From: Cryptomeria japonica
Taxonomy: Eukaryota > Streptophyta > Pinopsida > Cupressales > Cupressaceae
Assembly (NCBI RefSeq): GCF_030272615.1
Contig: NC_081414.1
Coordinates: 911,775,009-911,839,008, forward strand
Length of the DNA: 64,000 nt
Direction: 5' to 3'
Shown here: positions 33,904 to 44,474 of the stretch, in pieces
Position numbering within the stretch: position 1 is the first letter of the stretch
Layout of the letters: every line of letters starts with the position of its first letter
The notes under the pieces: generated by a model
Databases searched by the model: none
Told to the model about the DNA's origin: nothing
Seen by the model: the letters and a program-made list of their open reading frames with translations, nothing else
Position numbers and translations under genes: made by a program

Positions 33904-35151
33904 TGTAGCGTCCTAAAATTGCGACACTTGCAATTTCGACTGCATTTTGGTCTTCACGATGGCGACGCAACACGCAACCTGAATGGAGACCCCAAAACTT
34001 GCTCATGACACTGAAAACTGCATTTTTCATGCACCCTGGCCTGAACCTCCTTTGCACCCCGCTGTCCCGGAGGTGGGACCAGAGCGCCCAGCGCCCTGGT
34101 CCCTCAGGACCAAGGCGCCCAGTGCCCTGGTCCTCCAGGACCATGGCGCCCAGCGCCCTGGTCCCTAGGTCCTATTTTGGGCCCGGTTTCCTAAGTGGTA
34201 TCGGGTCTTTTTGATTGCAATTTGGAAATATACTTCCCTGGTCGGCCTAAGGTCGGGAAAATCAGTCTATCAGCCCTAATTGACAAGTATATAAACTACA
34301 TTTTCCTCTTTCATTCAATATGATGGAAAAGGCGTGGAAACTATACTCAAGCATTCAAGCATTCAAGCAATTGATCATTTCAAGTCTCCATTCAAGGCTA
34401 AGTGTTGCATTCAAGTCAAGGATTCAACCATTGAAGAGGAGATCACTTATTACATGCTACATACTACAACATACAACATCTAAACCTTCGCACATAAGGA
34501 TACAAACATCCTTAGAACAAGGTATTAGTACTTGTTTTACATTACAGTCATTTACATTTACAGCTCTTGCTCATTTCTTGGTTAATTCCAAAATCGGGGT
34601 TTGACCTAAAGGCAAACCCCTAATCCATAACCCCCCATCGTCTTCGCTTTTCTGTGTGTAGGTTGCAGGTACGCGGCTGAGATTGAAGATCTGGAATCCT
34701 TGTGCAGAGACGAACCGATCCCCCTTCGTTTCGCGGATTTTTCGGAGGACCGTGGCGCTGGGCGCCATCGTCCCAACAACTTTTGCTCAAATTTGCAGGA
34801 CAGCGCCGTATCGACATTTTACTGCTAATTCCAGGTCCGCAGCTTCATCCTATAACCTAAACTCAGTTTATAAGCGAATCTTTATGACTTTCTATGCATT
34901 CTTAGCTTAATTTCCTTAATCAACATTCTTTACAAAAGAGGGTAGCTTTGCTTTCCAAACCCTTGAAATTCATCTAGCATCCAATCTTACCTTGTGTGGG
35001 ATTGGATCGTATGAGTTTCAACCCCTCTTTTGAATGTAAAGTCTTCCCCCTAAGTGAAAACCCATCGAATCCTAGCGAACCTCCCTTCTCTCTCCTCGGA
35101 GTTGGAAGAGGGGAGACCAACTGGGGTTCGACAGTGATTTTCCGCTTTACA
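33904..35151 (+). mobile_element. Solo F-type LTR inside element B ORF2
   Basis: 1,248 bases run from TGTAGCGTCC to GCTTTACA (TGTA...TACA ends), flanked by CTCTT at 33899-33903 and 35152-35156. Joining the flanks restores the B ORF2 register. The same family is seen antisense at about 180-775 plus 11900-12499, and as the F 5' LTR at 12612. It has no internal sequence. A TATATAAACTAC box lies near 34289. Confidence 0.95.
34076..34168 (+). repeat. Three 31-bp GC-rich tandem units in the solo LTR
   Basis: Units 34076-34106, 34107-34137 and 34138-34168 are each exactly 31 bp. Each begins GGACCA and contains GCGCCCAG(C/T)GCCCTGGTCC. GGACCA and TGGTCC are complementary, so each unit can fold into a GC-rich hairpin. 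The related LTRs at 12285 and 12795 have only one or two loose copies of CCTGGTCC. Confidence 0.9.
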
Positions 35152-38100
35152 CTCTTCATTCCTCAATTCTAACTATTGAGCCATGAGCTGTTGTAGCTTT
35201 TTGTAAAAATTATGAATTGAATTAGGCTCAGTGGTCAACTTGGATGAGAGATCGGTGACCTCTTTCTCAATTGCATCAGTTTTGTTTTTGATGTCTTTAA
35301 TAAATAAAGAAAATGTACACAATTTCTGGAATAAATAAAGAATGTGCTTGAGTTGAGGGGACAACTCAGCAATGAATTTGACAAGTTTTACCTTGCCAAC
35401 AGCAATTGATTTTTGGACTTCCTCTATTATTTTTGCTGTGAGCTCTTTATCCTTGATCTTGCTTAGGTATCCGGATGCATCAACTCTAGATGTTTCAATC
35501 TGATTAAGGAGTTCATCCAACTGAATATGGATGGCTGCACCGGTTGATACTGTTGCTGATGGTAGCATTTGTTTGAGCAGTGTCCTAACCCTTTGAAGTA
35601 CCTTGTTCTTTTTCTGTATGGCCAGTTGTTTCTCCTGTTCGGCCTTTGCTTTGCATAGTTCACCGAATTCAATGAGTGCTTGCCCTTTTAATTTGGAGAT
35701 GTCGACATTGGGCAACACAATCGGTTTAGATAAGTCAAATTTAAAACCATGCTTTCTCACCTTCTTCTCTCTTCCTTTTGTCTGGGGTACTAAGACAAGT
35801 GCTTGTGAGGCTTGCTGTCCCTCGGTAGGTTGCTCGGTAGATGCAACACTTTGCACTGTTCCTGTAGGAGTTGCAGTGTCTTTGGATGGCTCGATGCTAG
35901 GGGTCTCTGCTATAATATTTGTTGTGCTTGTCTGTGCTTGAGACGATTGATCTTTTGTTGTGTCTGCTACAGCTTCAGACTTCTTACTTGTATCTTCTGC
36001 AACTTCAAATTTGTTACCTTTGGTAACTTGTTTGGTGTCCTTGGGAGCTTTGGTTGGGACTGTTGGCTTCACCAGTGGATAAGGCTGAACTTGTTCTAAG
36101 ACCGATTCACTAGACACAAGTTTTGCATAAGTGGTGCCTTCAATCATTTCCTGCTCCGGTGCGGCTTCATCCATTACATCTTCATCAATTTGTATTGTGT
36201 CAATCGGGTCTGGACCTTGCTCAGTGACATCTGGATCTTGCTCGGTGACATCAACAATTTCAATTTGAGATTGTTCACCGGCATCCCTTTGCTTGAAGAT
36301 ATCCTGCCACTTGGCCTTAGTCTCATTCTCCACATCAATATATAGCCCATTCATCAATTTTAAGGATTTCTATTTCACAAGAAATTTTGCATTGTATGTG
36401 GACAAATGCTCCTTGATTTCAGCTACAGACAGGTTAGGAAATAAATGGACAAGACTTCTTTCTCTTATTTGTCTCTCTGAATCCATTGCATATTTCCATC
36501 TGTTATCAATATGTGAGTAGAGTTCACTCGAAAGTGACTTTGCTAGTTCTAATGGTGCTAACCGAAACTTCAGAAGTGTACATATGATAGCTTCTTCAAT
36601 CTGTCATTTCTCATCATTGTTCCTAGACTCATACTTAACATATCTGAATCCTGCAAATCCACTGTATTCCTTAAGATTGGCACAAAAGTTTTCAACACTG
36701 TGAATGTTTACCTTTTTGCTCTTCACAATCTAGAATTTGTTAGCATCATCAGACTCTGTATCACTCGACTCTTTTGCCAAAATGAGTCTCCGAGTAGATT
36801 TCTTGTAAGTCTTTGTTACCTTAGGAATGGCAACAGTCTTTTGTTTCTTGCTCGGTGATGCAGTTGATGCTCTGGTGTTGGGTCTATTTGTTGGTGGAGT
36901 CGGCAGGGCCTTTGTTATGTCCTATTTCTTTCTTTTTAGAACTTTTCCCTTTGGCAACTCTGTGCTCAATGTTATTGCAGCCTCCTGTGCTTCTGATTCT
37001 TCCTCGGTAATGGCAAGATTGCCTTTAATAGGTGTAGATGAGGATTCTTCTCCGAATTTCTCAGATAAACCTTTTATCATCTTTGTAGCTTTCCTTGTAG
37101 CCTTAGGAACTACAATGCTCATTTTTACTTTCTCCTTCACCTCTTCATAGGTTCCATACCTTAGTTCAGTTGCATGTCGTGGCAATGATAGGTAGGCATC
37201 AATTTTTTGTTGTGTGTTATCATAATCAATTTCATAACCCATTGGTTGCAACGACTAAATCCTTGGTTCAACAGCATTTACATAGCAATAATCAGTGTTG
37301 ACTTCAAAACATATATCGTCCTTGTATTTTTCGACCAGTTGTGGTGGGATCCTGTACCTGTTGTGCATTTTCTCTTAGAATTTGCTAAAGTAATCATCCA
37401 TGACATCATTAAAGTTATCTCCTAACTTCTTGATGTAATCATTGATCTGATGGGTGATAGGTCGGTGTAGCTCCCATACTACTTTACCGACTGAAGGAAA
37501 GAACTTTTCAAAATAGAAAAACATATAGACAAGTAGTGAACCAAACTTGAGTGTGTTTGCCGAGTTCTTCTTCTTCGGCTTCCTTATTTTGTTCAGGTTC
37601 TCAAGTAAGTTCTTTAGTAGCACTTCACATAAGTCTACTTTCATTCCCTTATTTACTATTTTGTAGGCCAGGTCCACTGCAGCACATGGTACACTGTTTT
37701 CCCTTGCAGATTGGAAGAAATAGTAACCAATGACTTTGATTGCAAATTTTAGTTCAGCATCAATGACATTATTCAATTTCAGTCCTCGGTAATCGGATTC
37801 TACTCTGGTTAGACTGATTAGCTCCTTTTGTGATATCATTTTCTGTGCATGAGCATGATCGTAGATGGGATATATGGTGATCAGGTGAATGACTTCCTTC
37901 ATGATCTTGAACGGTTTCTCTTGTAGCCACATGAAATCATCATGTACTCTGCTCAATACAAACTTAACCCATTGGGGTTTGAACACACGAGGATAGACTA
38001 GGGCTTCAGTTAATCCCTTGATTCTGATATGTTCAAATTTACTATCCAGTTTGTCTTCAGTGCACAGTTCATCATATGTGTCACTAATCTCTACATGACC

Positions 38101-38283
38101 GAGTTCCTCAACACGGCACTTGGTAAAGAATCTGACATCTTCTACCAATAAGACTCGATCCAAGATGAGTGAAAATGCAGTTTTATCATCCGGTTCTGAG
38201 GCGACTTTAGGAGTTAGGGAATACTTCAGAGATGGATTCTCTACATTTTGGACAACTACAGGGTCTTCGATCTTGGGCGCCAT

Positions 38284-38808
38284 GGTAGATCTCGAGTAAA
38301 ATTCGACAGGTTATCCTTAGGGTTTACAAGTGACTTACTCTTCACACTCGGTAGACACTAGCAATTTGACTAGATTAGAAACCAGCTAAACAGTGTGAAT
38401 AGATTGATGTAAATACCTTGAAATTCGCTCTGAATGAAGTTTGGTCACTTTGACTCACTCTGCTCTGCTTCTCGAAAACTTGGGTGAATGATAATGACTG
38501 CAAAAACACTTTTAAGTACTCAAAAATACCTTATTGGGCTCCATGCAAGTTAGGTCAAGATATTAAATGCACTCGGTTTACCTTTTACCGATTTACTTCA
38601 TTTTATGTTTTCACCGAGTATCCAACTTTGCTTTGTTAACCGACTTGACAGGTTTCTTGTATACACCAACTTGACAGGTTTCCTGTATAGTATGCAAACT
38701 TTTCTAATTGCATCTTAACTATGCAGATTTTGATTTCTGTTCATAATATAATAGGAACTGTTATGATTTAACTTTTAAAGAATGCAGTCCCTTCATACCT
38801 TTTCTTGA
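38284..38808 (-). other. Element B spacer between gag and ORF2
   Basis: 525 bases without an ORF. The end nearest ORF2 looks like a plant 5' leader: it is CT/A-rich, contains AAACCCTAAGG, and ends in ACCATGGCG. This suggests ORF2 could be made from its own or a spliced transcript. Inference only. Confidence 0.4.
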
Positions 38809-40159
38809 CTAATTTGAAATAGGTGCACCTAACTCGATAGGTAAGGTGCTTTCTTCATCAGACATAATTTCTTTCTTTTTCCAAATCATCTTGAATTTTT
38901 CCTTTATCTCCTCAGTGTCTCTTCTCGGTTGATCTCTGCAATCTCCAGCTAAATGTCCAGCTTTGTGACAATGAAAACATGTCATACCGGGATTTCTCCA
39001 TGATCTCCAGTTGTTCATTCCAAACCTTATAAAATAGTTGGCACTTATATGTCCATATCTTCCACAACATTCGCATCATATCCTTGTATTGTAATCCCAT
39101 GGTACTGCTGCATATTGTCGATAAGAATCTGTGTGAGTTAGGTAACCTCTAGTGTTTGCTCGATGTGGATACTTCATGTAGTTCTTTTGCTTAAACCAGC
39201 ACTTCTCGGTACTGTCCATATCTATTGCAGTTTTTACAAAACCCTTTGAATTTTGCCTTCTGATGGTTGTTAACAGACTTTGTCCTACATTGATTAGGTA
39301 TGTGACCATATTTTTTGCAATTATAACAATATCCATCGGACTTAGAGATATTTGGTTGCTTACCTTTTTTTATCTAGCATATGTTGGCAGTATGACCTTG
39401 ATTTCCACAGTAGTCGCAAATAGGCTTCTTCCTTTTGATGTTATTTCTTTTTCCAGCTTGTTTTGATGATTCTCCTCTCTCGGTAGTATTAATTTCTTTC
39501 TCGGTAAAGTCTTTTCCTTTGTAACTGAGTCCTCCATCTTTGTAGAGTCTTCTTGTATTCAGTTGCTCATCCAACATCTTTGATGCTTCATAACTTTTCT
39601 CCAATGATTCTTTGGATTTCTTTTCTATTTCAAGTTCACCAGTCAACCTTGATACTTCAAGTTTCAATGATTTATTTTCATCATTCTTCAGAATTGCTTC
39701 ATGATGAGCATAACCTAGTTGATCAGTCATATTTTGTTGAATACCAGTTAACCTTATGATTTCATCATCCTTATCAGATACTAGAGCTTCAAGTTGTTGT
39801 TTCTCTCTTTGTAGATCTCTTGCTTTATCCTCAGCTCTCCTTAATGCATCTAGATTTTTAGTCATTTGTGTACTGAAATGTTCATGTTCTCTTTTCATTG
39901 CTTTTAGTTGATCAGCCAATTCTTTGTTCTTTTCTTTCAACATTCCAATCATTTCTTCAGTTTCTTCAGATATACTGTTCTCAGATGATGTCTCGATTTG
40001 TTCCACTAGCTCTTGAGAATCCTGCAAGTCATCAGATAATCTTCTCCTTACTTTCAGAGATTTTTGCATTTGCCTCTGCATGTCTGCAATCACTTCATTT
40101 GCATTATCTAGCTCTTCTTGAAGATGCACAATCCTCTGAGATTGTTTGTAGTCTTCCAT
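38809..40159 (-). pseudogene. Element B gag with coiled coil and five CCHC knuckles (broken)
   Basis: ATG at 40159 (MEDYKQSQRIV) follows the primer site closely. Residues 1 to about 200 are a long, highly charged heptad-rich coiled coil, probably for self-assembly. Five zinc knuckles follow: CDYCGNQGHTANIC (39418-39377), CYNCKKYGHIPNQC (39328-39287), a third at 39238-39199 that lost two bases at its His codon, CECCGRYGHISANY (39075-39034, last Cys changed to Tyr), and CFHCHKAGHLAGDC (38979-38938). A TAG at 39374 lies after knuckle 1. The frame changes at knuckle 3, and a TGA lies just before knuckle 4. Knuckles of this type bind RNA. The stop is at 38809. Confidence 0.85.
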
Positions 40160-40202
40160 TGCTAAGATCTTTCTCTTTAGGTGGTTAAACCCTTTTCCAA
40201 GA

Positions 40203-40221
40203 TTCAAGCTCTAATACCAAT
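40203..40221 (-). promoter_or_regulatory. Primer-binding site of element B
   Basis: On the - strand TTGGTATTAGAGCTTGAA begins next to the LTR end ...GCCTAACA. It matches the initiator-Met tRNA type (TGGTATCAGAGC) with one change. It fixes the right-hand LTR as the 5' LTR. Confidence 0.85.
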
Positions 40222-41417
40222 TGTTAGGCTCAATGTAGAAAGCTAATGTACTGAGAGGGGAGGGGTGAATTAGTACTCCAAAACTTCTCCTTTGCAATAA
40301 CCTTACTGTCATGCATAAATAGAATAGTGCAGTAACATAAAATAAAACTATAATCAACAGATAACAATCATACATGATTCACTCCATAACACATATATTT
40401 TGGTCACGCAAAAACTCTTGGTTAGAGAGAAAAACTGCGGTGGGGATGGCACCCACAACTTCACTACTGCAATAATAAAGAATGCTCGGTTAGAGCTACA
40501 TTTAGCTATTTCTAATAGCTTACCCTATTAGGAGTATTAAGATCAGTTAGATCTACCTTACTAAAGGATTTTTACAACATTATATAAGTGTAGCACCTGA
40601 TTAAAGGATTTACAATTTATAGACTTGGTTAGAGTCTTTTACCTTGTTAAAGGTTTCTCTTACAACTTCAAAATATTACAATATAATCAATACAAATATC
40701 TGCAACTTTACATCTGAAATGTTAAAGCAGATTCTATGTTCTCTGAATAAGATTACCTAGCTTGCAGCATACCTCAGTAACCCATAATGAAACTTGGTAA
40801 ACCCTTCTATTTACTTTGTTCTTCGACTGTTCACTGATAACCTACTTGGTGACCTCTCTGTGTCTCTGTAACAGTCTTCCTTCATGTATACACACTGCTA
40901 TCTCATTGCATCTCTTATCACATCATATCATGTCATATATCTACCCTAGAATCATGTTGTATATATAGATCTCTTACAGCGGTGATCTGATTCATTGCTT
41001 CGATCTTACAAAAAGATTCTTCGAATGAATAACTAAACAAAATATCTCATAGGTTAGATTGGCCTTGTAATCATACACAATCTCATAGTGCAATTTCCAA
41101 TGCAGAAATGGTTAGATGTGCCTCGATCTTGTAACACGTTTTCATGTGCATGTCCAGGTTCAATGTATCTAGTAAAACGATTTCACTCGGTGAATATCAA
41201 CTCAGTGAGTTAACTTTACCACTCGGTAGCCATGAACCTTTACTCCATAAACAGCTCAGTGAATAGTATGTTCTGTGACTGCTTTCTTCAGTAACCGACT
41301 AGACTGTTCATACCGACTTCTCTATGTGTACCGACTACATGATTCGGTAATACTAACTGACTAGAATATAGTATGACTTTGGATATGAAACTAATGGAAA
41401 TTTGATAAGTAGTAACA
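40222..41417 (-). repeat. Element B 5' LTR
   Basis: 1,196 bases, on the + strand TGTTAGGCTCAATG...GTAGTAACA, followed by the duplication CTGAT at 41418-41422. The length is the same as the 3' LTR despite compensating one-base indels. Confidence 0.9.
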
Positions 41418-41586
41418 CTGATATGATTCATGTGATTTGGATTTTTGAGTTGCTTGTGTAATGGGTCTTTGATATGGGGTTTTGATTTTTGATATGGATC
41501 TTTTGATATGATTTTGCTTGATATGGTGCTTGTGTTATGGGTCTTGATGTTTGATATGAAACTTGATTTGATATTTCGTTGTTTCA

Positions 41587-42025
41587 AGTTGATTTTGTTC
41601 TAATTTTGATATGGGATTTGATGTTCGATATGAAACTTGATTTGATATTGCGTTGTTTCAAGTTGATATGAATTTTGATGTTTGATATGGGTTTTGATTT
41701 TTGATATGAACTTGATTTGATATTACGGTGTTTCAAGTTGATATGAATTTTGATGTTGATATGGGATTTGATTTTCGATATGGACTTGATTTGATTTTCA
41801 TTGTTTCAAGTTGATATGAATTTTGATGTTGATATGGGATTTGATTGCTGATATGAAACTTGATTTGATTTTCATTGTTTGAAGTTGATATGAATTTTGA
41901 TGTTGATATGGGATTGATTTTCAATATGAAACTTGATTTGATTTTCATTGTTTCAAGTTGATATGAATTTTGATGTTGATATGGGATTGATTTTCGATAT
42001 GAGAACTGATATTGGACATGCTTTG
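41587..42025 (+). repeat. About six 74-bp tandem repeats rich in GATATG
   Basis: The phrase AAGTTGATATGAATTTTGATG recurs with spacings of 74, 75, 73, 74 and 73 bp (41587, 41661, 41736, 41809, 41883, 41956). Each unit carries three or four GATATG words. The array also extends, more loosely, on the far side of element B (31980-32060), so B was inserted at its edge. Confidence 0.85.
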
Positions 42026-42035
42026 TTTGTGACAG

Positions 42036-44056
42036 GAGCGGCTTGGTGTTCTGCAGTCATGAGAGCAATTTCTGAGGCCATGGTCTCTGATTCCACGATT
42101 GACACAGGAAAATAGAGATATTATTGAGAGATGTGGATTATCCTCTTTATTGGACATGCCCCGGTATATCATTAATTGGGGTTTATTGACAGCATTGGCA
42201 GAGAGGTGGCATAGTGATACCAACACCTTTCACTTGGTGACGGGCGAGATCACAGTCACACCAGACGATTTCTATCGGATTTTGCGGATCCCTGTGATAG
42301 ATGCACTATTTCCTTATGAGTAGACTGAGGAGGGTGGGACAGAGGTGCTTCACCAGATTTTGCATGATGATTTGATTTGTGGGTATGAGATCCCTTGGAA
42401 GGAGTTCACTGATTTGGATTATGCCCCACTACCATCAATATTGACAGGTTTCATAGGTTGATTCTTGTGTCTCGACCGTAGGTCGAAGGGACTCGCAGTG
42501 GGATAGGGGTTGGTTCTGGAGGATATGGTGACACGGGGTCGGCGGTTCACATGGGAGTCCACCATGTTGGCCCATTTATACAGAGATTTTCATCAGGTGG
42601 TATACTTAGGCTATAGCAGTTTATCAGCTAGGGTTACATTGTTATAGGTATGGGCCTGGGAGCACATTCCCACGGCGAGGCCACTTGCAGACAGAGATAG
42701 GCTAGTTGGGCGCGCTTATGCATAAGGATACACAGGGATAGTTGTCCAACGTAAGTTGGGCAAGCTAGAGCATTGGAGGAGGGTGCTAGATGATATTGAT
42801 ACAGTTGTCAGGAGACCTATATGGAGTGTGAGGTGTGGGCTGAGGATGGGCTTGAGATGCCCTATGTATATATGTCCTGATTCCTGATAGGGCAGACGCC
42901 ATTTGTGATTAAGAGATTCCTGCAGAGTCGAGTTTAGCAGCAGTACGGGTGACAATAGGCTATACCACAGGGAGCATGTTTATATGCTCGTCGGAGGCAG
43001 GATGTGCCAGAGTGGGGTCCGACTATTGATAGTGTTGTGGCGGTGGAGGAGTACATACATTTGGCTGGCCAGATATGGGACTATGCTTATGGGGTAGTAG
43101 ATGCGGGGATGATAGAGCAGTTTGCAGCGCTCTTTGTGGCTCATGTTGTAACCCAGATATCTGATCCAACAGAGATGATTCTTGCTTTTGATGATGATGA
43201 GGATGAGAAGCCCGAGAGGCTAGGAAGACGGAGAGAGGAGGGAGAGTAGTTTGAGGAGGGAGTTGGGGATGGTGGAGGGGATGACGGGGGAGATGGGAGG
43301 GGAGGTGGTCAAGGTAGGCATGGAGATAGATCAGGGAGAGGAGATAGAGGGAGGAGAGGTGATAGAGGAGGAGATGGTGGGGATAGAGGGATGCGGGGAG
43401 AGAGGGCAGTGCGACGAGCAGTGGATGAGAGAGGGAGGGGAGTTTTGGCGATCGGAGCTGGTGGAGTTGGCCAAGCAGGTTAGGTTATAGCAGTTGTGGG
43501 TGGGATGGATGAGTTTAGGTGTCCGAACCAGAGGAGAAGATCAGATGTGCTACATCCACCAGCACCAAGGACGGGGACATGGACAGGGGGTACCACGACA
43601 CAGGTACCCCTCCAAATTTGGATACCCACCCATCGAGAGGATACACAAATTAGATCCTTACAATTGTCGATGCAGTAGCTTCAGGCGTAGGTACTAGCTC
43701 AGCAGTGTCAGACTACACAGATTATAGCAAAGTGGGACACACACAAAAAGCGTCGGGGTCGAGCAAACGAGCTTGTAGAGAGACTGCAGAGAGCGACAGC
43801 GGGTGCCACGATGCGAGACACACTGAGGGAGATACGGTACACTACCATGGCAATCAAGTACTATAGGCGGTTGTCCGAGGACCTAGTCCCCGGAGAGCAG
43901 AGGGCTCCTAGTTTTAATGCTAGTCGATCAGCTCGAAGTCAATCAGGGACAAAGAGCAAAGGTATGATTGGGCCACCTCGACATGATCCACCCAGAGATC
44001 CAGGTGTTGGGACATCTACAGTGAGACCATCACCCTCAGGAGATAGTCATACCTGA
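42036..44056 (+). pseudogene. PMD-domain extra ORF of element E, opposite strand to pol (broken)
   Basis: The first 95 codons (42036-42323) read CGLSSLLDMPRYIINWGLL, then ALAERWHSDTNTFHL and TGEITVTPDDFYRILRIPV. This is the hallmark of the plant mobile domain (PMD), the fold of MAIN/MAIL1-type proteins and of many plant transposon ORFs. The domain continues through LYRDFHQVVYLGY (about 42575) and VWAWEHIP (about 42650) to about 43180, with a frame change near 42822. A Gly/Arg/Asp-rich RGG-like segment follows (43250-43430), then a basic tail ending TGA 44054. Stops include 42321, 42459, 42507, 42645 and 43247. It is convergent with pol, as are antisense ORFs of other Tat elements. Its role in transposition is not known. 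Confidence 0.75.
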
Positions 44057-44141
44057 GAGACCTTGTCTCCATTGTATTTTGATCATTGTGTTGTATTTGG
44101 GACAGACATGACATCTTTTGTATACTTTGACCATTTTTGAG

Positions 44142-44160
44142 ATATATATATATATATATA
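44142..44160 (+). repeat. (AT)n microsatellite
   Basis: Nineteen bases of alternating A and T, just downstream of the PMD ORF. Confidence 0.9.
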
Positions 44161-44299
44161 CGACACCGATTTTCTGATCCACATGTGATGTGTTTTATGG
44201 ATTATGCTTTACATATGATTTTGATGATTCTATGATTTTGATGATGCAATGCACGTGATTTGATATTTGATGGATGTGACTAGATGATGCATGATTTAT

Positions 44300-44474
44300 G
44301 ATATGTGAGATGTATCTTGAAAATGAGATGTATGCTAATGATATGTTGTGAGATGTATCTTGAAAATGAGATGTATGCTAATGATATGTTGTGAGATGTA
44401 TCTTGAAAATGAGATGTATGATAATGATATGTTGTGAGATGTATCCTGAAAATGAGATGTATGATAATGATATG
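44300..44474 (+). repeat. Four 43-bp tandem repeats
   Basis: GATATG begins units at 44300 (slightly short), 44340, 44383 and 44426, with a partial at 44469. Each unit contains GAGATGTATCTTGAAAATGAG. From 44475 to 45467 no gene or repeat is visible; this is the 3' region of E pol, converging with the PMD ORF. Confidence 0.9.

Larger units (their letters stand above)
33632..38283 (-). pseudogene. Element B ORF2: large protein of unknown function (broken)
   Basis: ATG at 38283 in a good plant context (ACCATGGCG) opens one frame that stays in register to TAA 33632, once the solo LTR 33904-35151 and its duplication are removed. The first 300 residues look globular, with repeated hydrophobic helices (FGSLLVYMFFYFEKFFP, about 37560-37500). 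Next come a Lys/Ser-rich region (36900-36740), a long Glu/Thr/Gln-rich linker (36250-35780), and a helical C-terminus with heptad-like Leu/Ile spacing (35700-35180). In-frame stops lie at 37375, about 37257, 36922, 36732, 36604, 36370, 35173 and 33794. I recognise no domain, no polymerase motif and no membrane segment. A host-derived or retrotransposon-specific accessory role is possible; no function can be assigned. Confidence 0.65.
32063..41417 (-). mobile_element. Element B: pol-less LTR retrotransposon with gag and a large ORF
   Basis: Two 1,196-bp LTRs (32063-33258 and 40222-41417) are flanked by CTGAT at 32058-32062 and 41418-41422. On the - strand a Met-type primer site (TTGGTATTAGAGC) follows the 5' LTR. 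Then come gag with five zinc knuckles (40159-38809), a 525-base spacer, a second ORF of about 1,100 codons (38283-33632) and the purine tract. No protease, RT, RNase H or integrase motif is visible. A solo F-type LTR sits inside ORF2. The element resembles the described class of terminal-repeat retrotransposons with a gag domain (TR-GAG), but with an added ORF. Confidence 0.85.

Noticed and set aside
33983-34214. Pro/Arg-rich + strand frames over the 31-bp repeat
   Set aside because: They arise from the GC-rich tandem repeat inside a solo LTR and have no coding support.
35603-36099. Cysteine-rich + strand frames opposite B ORF2
   Set aside because: They are antisense to a longer frame with consistent register and a good start context; the Cys content comes from reverse-reading Thr/Ala/Gln codons.
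42036-44056. PMD ORF as an independent host gene
   Set aside because: It lies between E integrase and the E 3' LTR, is full of stops, and matches the known position of antisense extra ORFs in Tat-lineage elements.
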